Source: JAKALD01 sp963817785 | GTDB taxonomy: Bacteria; Pseudomonadota; Gammaproteobacteria; Burkholderiales; SG8-39 | DNA length: 64,000 nucleotides | Assembly (NCBI GenBank): GCA_963817785.1 | Contig: CAWFPL010000005.1 | Span: 124,001-188,000 of the forward strand | Reading direction: 5' to 3' | In this document: positions 44,639-51,499 of the stretch, in pieces | How the letters are laid out: every line of letters starts with the position of its first letter | Position numbering within the stretch: the stretch's first letter is position 1 | Program-made: the position numbers and the translations under genes | Notes under the pieces: generated by a model | Seen by the model: only the letters and a program-made list of their open reading frames with translations | Told to the model about the DNA's origin: nothing | Database searches by the model: none

Positions 44639-45562
44639 ATGGCGATCCGCGGGCCGCAGACCCTCGCCGACTTCTTTCACCATGCCGTGCGCCGCCTCAC
44701 GGCGGCTCGCCTGCACTACGGCCACGGCACACATAACGCTCGGGACGAGGCCGCGTACCTTGTGCTGCATACGCTAGGTCTCCCGCTGGAAGCGTTGCGT
44801 GCCAACCTGCGGCGCCCGCTATCCGCACCCGAGCTGCGCCGGCTCGACGCGATCGTCGAACGCCGCGTGCGGGAACGCATCCCGGCCGCCTACCTGACGC
44901 ACGAAGCCTGGCTGGGCGAGTTCAGCTTCTACGTCGATCGCCGCACCATCGTTCCCCGCTCCTTCATCGCCGAGCTGCTGCGCACTGGGCTGAGTCCCTG
45001 GCTGCGTCGTCCGGTGCGGCGCGCCTTGGACCTGTGCACCGGCTCCGGCTGCCTCGCGGTGCTGCTCGCGCACTACTTTCCGCGTGCCGCGATCGACGCC
45101 GGGGACCTTTCGGCCGGCGCTCTCGCGGTCGCCAAGCGCAACGTCGCGCGCTACCGGCTGCAGTCGCGGATTCGCTTGATCCGTTCGGACTTGTTTGCGG
45201 CGCTCGCGAACGAGCGCTACGACCTGATCGTCACCAATCCACCTTATGTCACCGCGGCTGCCATGCGCACGCTGCCGGCTGAGTACCGTCACGAGCCGCG
45301 GCTCGCGCTCGCGGGCGGAAGCAGCGGGTTCGATCTGGTGAGCAAGATCCTTGCAGCTGCGCCTCAGCACCTCAGCGCACGCGGGCTTCTGCTGTGCGAG
45401 ATCGGCCACCACCGCAAGGCGCTCGAGCGTGCCTACCCCCGCGTGCCCTTCGTATGGCCGGAGACCTCGGCGGGGCCCGGCTACGTCTTCCTGCTCGAGC
45501 GCGAGGCGCTGCCGCCGCTGCAAGCGCGCGGCCGACGCGCGCAAGGAAAGCGCGTCGCCTAG
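44639..45562 (+). CDS. prmB: Ribosomal protein L3 glutamine methyltransferase
   Basis: Methylates the conserved glutamine of ribosomal protein L3. The 307-residue protein has the N-terminal helical domain with LTAARLHYGHGTHNARDEAAYLVL, then the Rossmann domain with ALDLCTGSGCLAVLLA (SAM motif I) and the NPPY motif in DLIVTNPPYVTAAAM. ATG at 44639, 5 bases after dapE. The basic C-terminal tail (QARGRRAQGKRVA) is not conserved. Confidence 0.94.
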   Translation: MAIRGPQTLADFFHHAVRRLTAARLHYGHGTHNARDEAAYLVLHTLGLPLEALRANLRRPLSAPELRRLDAIVERRVRERIPAAYLTHEAWLGEFSFYVDRRTIVPRSFIAELLRTGLSPWLRRPVRRALDLCTGSGCLAVLLAHYFPRAAIDAGDLSAGALAVAKRNVARYRLQSRIRLIRSDLFAALANERYDLIVTNPPYVTAAAMRTLPAEYRHEPRLALAGGSSGFDLVSKILAAAPQHLSARGLLLCEIGHHRKALERAYPRVPFVWPETSAGPGYVFLLEREALPPLQARGRRAQGKRVA

Positions 45563-45868
45563 CCACGCCGCGGCGAGGCCGTTCGGACGCGCGAGTCCGA
45601 ACTCACGACACGCCGCCGATCAGGAGTGGGTCGAGCTGCCGCGATTGCTGTCCCCGAGATGACAGCCGGGCGCGCCATTTAAAAGGATCGCCAACGGCTG
45701 CTGACGATGTGGACAGGTGTGCATCATTTAACGTTGATGACTCAATGCCATTGACAAGCGTCACCTATTCGTTAAACCTCGCCTTCCGGTGCCGATCTTC
45801 GCAATCCCTAGAGCGGCACGTCTCAGCCTTGCGCACGCAATGATCCTGCCGCTGAATGGGGAGGTGTG
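45563..45868. other. Non-coding stretch before the cytochrome c gene
   Basis: About 300 bases without a supportable gene. The right half is visibly richer in A and T than its surroundings (for example 45676-45690 and 45724-45780). A perfect TTGACA at 45751-45756 has no -10 box at a proper distance, so I do not call a promoter there. A strong ribosome site, GGGGAGG, at 45858-45864 belongs to the next gene. Confidence 0.6.
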
Positions 45869-46426
45869 ATGTTGAAAGGAATCGTTTCGGGAGTCGCATT
45901 GACGCTCGCCGTCGGTCTGATCGGCGCTTACTCTCTGGTGCGGAGCGGCCTCATTCCCGCCAATGCCGATGCAACACCCAGCCGGCTGGAGTTCTGGATG
46001 GCTCGCACTTCGCTGCGTGCGACACTGCGTCGCGACGCCCCACAGGGCCCAAATCCGGTGGCGGCGACCGAGCAGAATCTCCTCGATGGGGTTCATCTTT
46101 TCGCGCATAACTGCGCTGTTTGCCATGGTTCCGCGAAGGGGGCCGCGTCGCCATCGCCGATAGCGAAGGGCCTTTATCAAAAGCCACCGCAATTGGCGAC
46201 CGACGGGGTCGAGGACGACCCGGAAGGTTTCTCGTTCTGGAAGATCAAGCATGGCATTCGTCTGACGGGCATGCCTTCGTTCAGGTACGCCCTTAACGAC
46301 CACCAGATCTGGACGCTAGCGCTTTTCCTGAAGCACATGGACAAGCTCCCGCCCGCCGTACAACAGGCCTGGCAGCAGGTAGAGAATTGGCCGCTGGCGT
46401 CCGTGAACCAGACCAGTCACAAATAG
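45869..46426 (+). CDS. Membrane-anchored monohaem cytochrome c
   Basis: A 185-residue protein with an uncleaved-looking N-terminal membrane segment (IVSGVALTLAVGLIGAYSLV), then a class I cytochrome c domain: haem attachment CAVCH at 82-86 and a likely Met135 axial ligand in RLTGMPSF. An electron carrier facing the periplasm is expected; its partners are unknown, and no oxidase or dehydrogenase gene is beside it. The ATG at 45869 has GGGGAGG upstream; a GTG one codon earlier overlaps that site. Its codon use is less GC-biased than the neighbours, hinting at later acquisition. Confidence 0.9.
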   Translation: MLKGIVSGVALTLAVGLIGAYSLVRSGLIPANADATPSRLEFWMARTSLRATLRRDAPQGPNPVAATEQNLLDGVHLFAHNCAVCHGSAKGAASPSPIAKGLYQKPPQLATDGVEDDPEGFSFWKIKHGIRLTGMPSFRYALNDHQIWTLALFLKHMDKLPPAVQQAWQQVENWPLASVNQTSHK

Positions 46427-46639
46427 GCCATTGTTTCTTCAGCTCCAGGATCCCCTGCTCGGGCGTCGAATTGCAGGCGCCTTCGTTTTGCGAGGTGAGC
46501 AGTCGGTAGAAGAGTCTGGCCGTCGCGCGCGTCTAATCGGCAGAGTGTGAACGCGGAGGCGCGTCTGCGCGCCGAATCTCCGCGGTTTTCGCGCTTGTCC
46601 CAGGCGGTCAGTGAACGCTACCGCGAAGGCTAGGGTATT
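46427..46639. other. Non-coding stretch between cytochrome c and tRNA-His
   Basis: About 210 bases with no gene, RNA or clear terminator that I can support. It contains several short GC-rich inverted segments such as GGAGGCGCG/CGCGCC around 46554-46575, none followed by a T run. Confidence 0.5.
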
Positions 46640-46715
46640 TGGGGTGGCGGATGGGACTCGAACCCACAACAACCGGAATCACAATCCGGGACTCTACCTT
46701 TGAGCTACCGCCACC
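46640..46715 (-). tRNA. tRNA-His (GTG anticodon)
   Basis: The minus strand folds as a cloverleaf: acceptor GGTGGCGG paired with CCGCCACC including the extra G-1:C73 pair typical of histidine tRNA, anticodon loop TTGTGAT with GTG, T-arm GTGGGTTCGAGTCCCAT. CCA is encoded (complement of 46640-46642). Confidence 0.96.
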
Positions 46716-46742
46716 ATAGTCGATGCCAAGTTGTAGCTGACC

Positions 46743-46819
46743 TGGCCTGCCCGGCGGGACTCGAACCCACAACCCCCAGCTTAGAAGGCTGGTGCTCTAT
46801 CCGGTTGAGCTACGGGCAG
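46743..46819 (-). tRNA. tRNA-Arg (TCT anticodon)
   Basis: Minus-strand cloverleaf of 77 bases: acceptor CTGCCCG/CGGGCAG, anticodon stem CCAGC/GCTGG around CTTCTAA with anticodon TCT, T-stem GTGGG/CCCGC, discriminator G, encoded CCA (complement of 46743-46745). Reads the AGA codon, rare in this GC-rich genome. Confidence 0.96.
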
Positions 46820-46845
46820 CCACACTGCCACGCCGGGCGCGAACT

Positions 46846-46922
46846 TGGTCGGGGTGGAGAGATTTGAACTCCCGACATCTTGCTCCCAAAGCAAGCGCGC
46901 TACCAGGCTGCGCTACACCCCG
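46846..46922 (-). tRNA. tRNA-Pro (TGG anticodon)
   Basis: Minus-strand cloverleaf of 77 bases: acceptor CGGGGTG/CACCCCG, D-arm GCGCAGCCTGGTAGCGC, anticodon stem CTTGC/GCAAG around TTTGGGA with anticodon TGG, T-arm GGAGTTCAAATCTCT, encoded CCA (complement of 46846-46848). First gene of the three-tRNA cluster. Confidence 0.96.
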
Positions 46923-46934
46923 AAAAGGCGGCAA

Positions 46935-46963
46935 ATGATACTCCACGGGATGGTTCGGAGCAA
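46935..46963 (-). promoter_or_regulatory. Probable promoter of the tRNA-Pro-Arg-His cluster
   Basis: Minus strand: TTGCTC (complement of 46958-46963), exact 17-base spacer, TATCAT (complement of 46935-46940), ending 12 bases before tRNA-Pro. The bases after the -10 box (TTGCCGCC) are GC-rich, like the discriminators of stringently controlled promoters; dksA lies just across the gap. Confidence 0.5.
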
Positions 46964-47065
46964 CGCAACCCAGTGAAAAATCAACATTTCGCGGCCATAG
47001 CGTTGCTTGCGGCAGTGGGGGTTTTCTGCTAAAAAGCGCCTTTCGTTTTGCGGGCTGGACGGTAA

Positions 47066-47491
47066 ATGGCAGTTGAATTGATGCGGAAGAGCTTCACGCC
47101 CTATGCGCCGAAGAAGGGCGAGGAGTACATGAACGCGCGGCAACGCGCGCACTTCCGGAAAATCCTGGAGCAGCTGAAGGCCGAGCTCTCGGAGGAGATC
47201 GACCGCACCGTCCATACGATGCAGGACGAGGCCACGGTGTTCGCCGATCCGAACGATCGCGCCAGCCAGGAATCGGACATGGCGCTGGAGCTGCGCAATC
47301 GTGACCGCGAACGCAAGCTGATCAAGAAGATCGACGAGACGATCGCTCGCATCGACGCCAACGAATACGGCTACTGCGACAGCTGCGGTGTCGAGATCGG
47401 GTTGAAGCGGCTCGAGGCGCGGCCGACCGCGACCCTGTGCATCGATTGCAAGACGTTGGACGAATTGCGCGAAAAGCAGGTCGCGAAGTAG
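47066..47491 (+). CDS. dksA: RNA polymerase-binding transcription factor DksA
   Basis: Acts with ppGpp on RNA polymerase in the stringent response. The 141-residue protein has a coiled-coil hairpin (RAHFRKILEQLKAELSEEIDRTV ... ) whose tip carries the acidic pair in ADPNDRASQESD, and a C4 zinc finger CDSCG ... CIDCK, then a C-terminal helix. ATG at 47066. Monocistronic, ending at a strong terminator. Confidence 0.97.
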   Translation: MAVELMRKSFTPYAPKKGEEYMNARQRAHFRKILEQLKAELSEEIDRTVHTMQDEATVFADPNDRASQESDMALELRNRDRERKLIKKIDETIARIDANEYGYCDSCGVEIGLKRLEARPTATLCIDCKTLDELREKQVAK

Positions 47492-47512
47492 CCCTGCGGC
47501 TTTCCGGGCCAC

Positions 47513-47541
47513 AAAAAAGGGGTGCCGCGGCACCCCTTTTT
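47513..47541. terminator. Bidirectional intrinsic terminator between dksA and pnp
   Basis: AAAAAA-GGGGTGCC-GC-GGCACCCC-TTTTT: an 8-bp perfect stem flanked by an A run and a T run, so it works on both strands. It lies 21 bases after the dksA stop and 22 bases from the pnp stop. Confidence 0.9.
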
Positions 47542-47563
47542 CATGGCCTGCAGTCGGCCGCGT

Positions 47564-49678
47564 TCAACTCTGCTTTGCCGCCTCGGGCTGCTCCACCGCC
47601 TTCATCGACAGGCGCACGCGGCCCTTATCGTCGGCCTCCAGCACCTTGACCTTCACCGCTTGGCCTTCCTTGAGGTAATCCGAAACGCTGTTGACCCGTT
47701 CGTGGCTGATCTGCGAGATGTGCAGCAGGCCGTCGCGGCCCGGCAGCAGGCTCACGATCGCACCGAAGTCGAGCAGCCTCAGCACCGTACCGTCGTAGAC
47801 CTTGCCGACCTCGACATCGGCGGTGAGCTCCAGGATCTTCTTCTTGGCCGCCTCGCCGCCTTCGGCGGTGGTGCTGGCAATCGACACCGTGCCGTCATCC
47901 TCGATCTCGATCGTGGTGCCGGTCTCCTCCTGCAGTCCGCGGATCACCACGCCGCCCTTGCCGATCACGTCCCGGATCTTCTCGGGGTTGATTTTGATCT
48001 TGAGGATGCGCGGCGCGTGGGAAGAAATCTCGTTGCGCGAGCCTTCGATCGCCGCACGCATGATTTCCAGGATCTGCATGCGTGCCTCGCGCGCCTGAGC
48101 CAGCGCCACACGCATGATCTCCTTGGTGATGGACTCGATCTTCAGGTCCATCTGCAGCGCGGTCACGCCGCTTTCCGTGCCAGCGACCTTGAAATCCATG
48201 TCTCCGAGATGGTCCTCGTCGCCGAGAATGTCAGTGAGCACCGCGAAGCGGTTGCCTTCCTTGATCAGCCCCATGGCAATGCCGGCGACGTGCGCCTTGA
48301 TCGGTACTCCGGCGTCCATCAGCGCCAGGCTGCCCCCGCATACCGAAGCCATCGACGAGGAGCCGTTGGACTCGGTGACCTCCGAAACCACGCGGATCGA
48401 GTAGCCGAAGTCGGCAGCCGCAGGCAGCAGACCGGTCAGCGCGCGCTTCGCCAGACGGCCATGGCCGACCTCGCGGCGCTTGGGGGTCCCCACGCGGCCG
48501 GTCTCACCGGTCGCGTACGGCGGCATGTTGTAATGAAGCATGAAGCGCTCGCGGTACTCCCCCATGAGCGCGTCGATGATCTGCTCGTCGCGCCCCGTCC
48601 CCAACGTGACGGTGACCAGCGCCTGGGTCTCGCCGCGCGTGAACAGCGCCGAGCCGTGGGTCCTCGGCAGCACGCCGGTGCGCACGCTGATCGGGCGTAC
48701 CGTGCGCGTGTCGCGGCCGTCGATGCGCGGCTCGCCGTCCAGGATCTGCCCGCGCACGATCTTCGACTCGAGCTCGAAGAAAAGGTCCTTTACGACATTC
48801 TCGCTGAGAGTCGCGCCGGAGGCTTGCGCCTCCTGCTGCAGCGTGGCGACCGTCGCCTTGCGGATCTCCGACAGCCGGGCGTTGCGCGCCTGCTTCTGCT
48901 TCAGCCGGAACGCCTCGCGCAGGTCGGCCTCGGCGAGCCCGGCAAGGCGCGCGATCAGCGTCTCGTTCCTGGCCGGCGACTGCCAGTCCCAGGCCGGCTT
49001 GGCCGCCGCCTCGGCCAACTCGTCGATCGCGCGGATCGCGGCCTGCATCTGCTCGTGGCCGAACGCGACTGCGCCCAGCATCGTGTCCTCGGGCAATTCG
49101 AGCGCCTCGGATTCGACCATCAACACGCCCTGCTCCGTGCCGGCCACTACGAGGTTCAGCTTCGAGTCCTTGAGCTGGGTCGCGGTCGGATTGAGCACGT
49201 ATTGATCGCCCAGGTACCCGACGCGGCAGCCACCGATCGGCCCGTTGAACGGGATACCGGAAAGCGTCAGCGCTGCCGAAACCGCCAGCATTGCCGGGAC
49301 ATCCGGGTCCACCTCGGGGTTACAGGACATGACGGTCGCCACGACCTGCACTTCGTTGTAGAAGCCTTCCGGGAACAAAGGCCGGATCGGCCGGTCGATG
49401 AGCCGCGAGGTCAGCGTCTCCTTCTCCGAGGGGCGGCCTTCGCGCTTGAAGAAGCCGCCCGGGATCTTGCCGGCGGCGTATGTTTTCTCGATGTAGTCGA
49501 CGGTCAAGGGGAAAAAGTCCTGCCCCGCGCGTGGCTCCTTGGCGGCAACCACCGTGGCCAGGACGACCGTTTCGTCGATGGTGCATAGCACGGCACCGTG
49601 CGCCTGCCGGGCGATTTCCCCGGTTTCGAGCGTGACCTGGTGCGAGCCGTAGGTGAAAGTCTTCTTGATCGGATTCAA
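47564..49678 (-). CDS. pnp: Polyribonucleotide nucleotidyltransferase (PNPase)
   Basis: Phosphorolytic 3'-5' exoribonuclease of the RNA degradosome. The 704-residue protein has two RNase PH domains (active side with GGEAR-type residues and ISVRTGVLPRTHGSALFTRGE), a KH domain (IKINPEKIRDVIGKGGVVIRGL) and an S1 domain (GKVYDGTVLRLLDFGAIVSL). The start appears to be TTG at 49678 (NPIKKTFTYGSHQVTLETG), with AGGA upstream; no earlier ATG is in frame. rpsO lies upstream, separated by a terminator-like hairpin. Confidence 0.97.
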   Translation of the reverse strand: MNPIKKTFTYGSHQVTLETGEIARQAHGAVLCTIDETVVLATVVAAKEPRAGQDFFPLTVDYIEKTYAAGKIPGGFFKREGRPSEKETLTSRLIDRPIRPLFPEGFYNEVQVVATVMSCNPEVDPDVPAMLAVSAALTLSGIPFNGPIGGCRVGYLGDQYVLNPTATQLKDSKLNLVVAGTEQGVLMVESEALELPEDTMLGAVAFGHEQMQAAIRAIDELAEAAAKPAWDWQSPARNETLIARLAGLAEADLREAFRLKQKQARNARLSEIRKATVATLQQEAQASGATLSENVVKDLFFELESKIVRGQILDGEPRIDGRDTRTVRPISVRTGVLPRTHGSALFTRGETQALVTVTLGTGRDEQIIDALMGEYRERFMLHYNMPPYATGETGRVGTPKRREVGHGRLAKRALTGLLPAAADFGYSIRVVSEVTESNGSSSMASVCGGSLALMDAGVPIKAHVAGIAMGLIKEGNRFAVLTDILGDEDHLGDMDFKVAGTESGVTALQMDLKIESITKEIMRVALAQAREARMQILEIMRAAIEGSRNEISSHAPRILKIKINPEKIRDVIGKGGVVIRGLQEETGTTIEIEDDGTVSIASTTAEGGEAAKKKILELTADVEVGKVYDGTVLRLLDFGAIVSLLPGRDGLLHISQISHERVNSVSDYLKEGQAVKVKVLEADDKGRVRLSMKAVEQPEAAKQS

Positions 49679-49763
49679 GGCGGATTCCTATAGAGCAGGG
49701 CGCGCCCCGCAGAGTGAAGCCGGCGCGCGGCGCTCAGCTCGCGCCGCGGCGGCCGCACGACGC

Positions 49764-49790
49764 AAAAACGCCCATCGCGAAGATGAGCGT
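49764..49790 (-). terminator. Attenuating terminator between rpsO and pnp
   Basis: Minus strand: ACGCTCAT, 7-base loop, ATGGGCGT, then T run (complement of 49764-49767). The 8-bp stem contains one G-T pair. The rpsO-pnp intergenic region commonly carries such a partial terminator. Confidence 0.75.
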
Positions 49791-49813
49791 TCGGCGTCGG
49801 GGCATTGAAGGGA

Positions 49814-50083
49814 CTATTTGCGCAGACCGAGCCGCTCGATCAGCGAGCGGTAACTTTCCGTGTCTGCGCGCTTCAGGTAATCAAGGAGCTTGCGACGCTG
49901 GCTCACCAGTTTGAGCAGCCCGCGCCGCGAATGGAAGTCCTTGACGTGCGTCTTGAAGTGCCCGGTCAAGCCGTTGATGCGCTCGGTCAGCAGAGCGACC
50001 TGCACCTCGGACGAGCCGGTATCATTTCCAGAGCGCTGGAACTCTCTCACCACCTGCGCTTTCTGCGCAACCTGCAAAGCCAT
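49814..50083 (-). CDS. rpsO: 30S ribosomal protein S15
   Basis: The 89-residue S15, binding 16S rRNA early in 30S assembly. It shows FQRSGNDTGSSEVQVALLTERINGLTGHFKTH, DFHSRRGLLKLVSQRRKLLDYLKR and ends LIERLGLRK. ATG at 50083 with AAGGAGAAGGT-like site upstream. Confidence 0.98.
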   Translation of the reverse strand: MALQVAQKAQVVREFQRSGNDTGSSEVQVALLTERINGLTGHFKTHVKDFHSRRGLLKLVSQRRKLLDYLKRADTESYRSLIERLGLRK

Positions 50084-50152
50084 ACCTTCTCCTTGCGTAA
50101 ACCACTATTCTATCCGAACGTCCCGCCGTTCGACAACGTTTATCTTGCGATT

Positions 50153-51076
50153 TCAGCCGCTTGCAGTCATCTGGGCCGCAATCAGCCGGACCGGGCGCAA
50201 TTCACCTCCGGCCTCCATCATCCCTACCCCGAGCAGCGCCTTGCCCGTCCCGTAGACCCGGCAACGCCCGTGCGCTGCGGCATCGAGCCGGACCATCTGC
50301 CCGTGACCGAAGCGCATGGCCATGGCCCCCGGTAGGTCGACCCTGGGCAAGGCCTGCAGCAAGCTGTCCAGCGGGAGCAGCCAGGCGTCCCGGCCGGCCC
50401 CCTGGGACCCCTCGAGAGCATCCAGCGTCACTGCCTGCTCCACTGTGAAGCCGGCTATAGCCGTGCGCCGCAGGGCCGCTACGCAGGCCCCACTGCCGAG
50501 CTCCCGCCCTAGATCGTCCGCGAGCGATCGGATATACGTGCCCTTGCTGCAGCGGACCCGAAGCTCAAGCAAGTCCCCGCTGCGCCCGAGCACTTCAAGC
50601 GCGTGTATCGTGACGCGGCGCGCGGCGCGCTCCACCGTGCGCCCTTGACGGGCCAGGGCATAAAGCGGCTTCCCCCCCTGCTTGAGCGCGGAGTACATCG
50701 GCGGTACCTGCTCGATCGGGCCGCGGAAGCGCGCCACCGCGGACTCGATGAGGGCGTTGTCGAGCGCCACCGAATGGCGCTCGAGCACTTCGCCTTCTAG
50801 ATCGCCCGTGGCGGTGACGACGCCGAGCTGCAGGCTCGCAAGATATTCCTTGTCCGCCCCGAGCAGGTCGTCGGCGAACTTGGTCGCTTCGCCGAACAGC
50901 ACCGGCAGCAGGCCGGAAGCCAGCGGGTCGAGCGTGCCGGCGTGCCCGGCCTTCGCCGCGCGCAGCAAGCGCTTGGCGCCCTGCAGGGCGGCGTTCGAGG
51001 TAATCCCGCGCGGCTTATCGAGCAGCAGCACCGCGTTCAGGGCGCGGCGCTCAGGGGCGCGATCGCTCGGGTTCAC
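50153..51076 (-). CDS. truB: tRNA pseudouridine-55 synthase
   Basis: Makes pseudouridine 55 in tRNA T-loops. The 307-residue protein has AVLLLDKPRGITSN, the catalytic Asp motif GHAGTLDPLASGLLPV, YSALKQGGKPLYALARQG and CSKGTYIRSLADDLG. GTG start at 51076 overlaps the rbfA stop (GTGA). The order infB-rbfA-truB-rpsO-pnp is the standard one. Confidence 0.97.
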   Translation of the reverse strand: MNPSDRAPERRALNAVLLLDKPRGITSNAALQGAKRLLRAAKAGHAGTLDPLASGLLPVLFGEATKFADDLLGADKEYLASLQLGVVTATGDLEGEVLERHSVALDNALIESAVARFRGPIEQVPPMYSALKQGGKPLYALARQGRTVERAARRVTIHALEVLGRSGDLLELRVRCSKGTYIRSLADDLGRELGSGACVAALRRTAIAGFTVEQAVTLDALEGSQGAGRDAWLLPLDSLLQALPRVDLPGAMAMRFGHGQMVRLDAAAHGRCRVYGTGKALLGVGMMEAGGELRPVRLIAAQMTASG

Positions 51077-51429
51077 TGCTTGGATTCGCGGCTCAGGCTG
51101 TCAATGAGTTGGGCGAGGTGTGCCCCACGCTCGATCGACTCGTCGTATACGAAGCGCAGCTCCGGGGTACTGTAGAGCTTGATGCGCTTGGCCAGCTGCG
51201 AGCGCAAGAAACCCGCCGCGCGACGCAAGCCGGTGCCGGCCTCCTCCGCATGCGCCTGCTCCAGGCAGGTGTAATACACGGTCGCATAGGCGCAGTCCGG
51301 CGAAAGCTCCACGCCCGTGAGCGTGATCATGCCGACGCGTGGATCGCGCAACTCGCGACGCAGGATGCCCGAGAGTTCGCGCTGGATCTGGTCCGCGACC
51401 TTCTGCGGTCGCGCGCTCCGCCGCACCAT
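51073..51429 (-). CDS. rbfA: Ribosome-binding factor A
   Basis: A 30S maturation factor with a KH-like fold. The 118-residue protein shows RPQKVADQIQRELSGILRRELRDPRVGMITLTGVELSPDCAYATVYYT-type core (for instance DPRVGMITLTGVELSPD) and SQLAKRIKLYSTPELRFVYDES. ATG at 51429, about 70 bases after infB. Confidence 0.96.
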   Translation of the reverse strand: MVRRSARPQKVADQIQRELSGILRRELRDPRVGMITLTGVELSPDCAYATVYYTCLEQAHAEEAGTGLRRAAGFLRSQLAKRIKLYSTPELRFVYDESIERGAHLAQLIDSLSRESKQ

Positions 51430-51499
51430 CCTCAGTCCGCCCTTTTCCGAAGGCTCGTGTTGCAGCGCAGGTTTCTCTGCGCTGCAACACTGCGCAGTT

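Noticed and set aside
45751..45780. TTGACA with nearby AT-rich bases as a cytochrome c promoter
   Set aside because: No -10-like hexamer at 16-18 bases; GTTAAAC and TATTCG are at wrong spacing.
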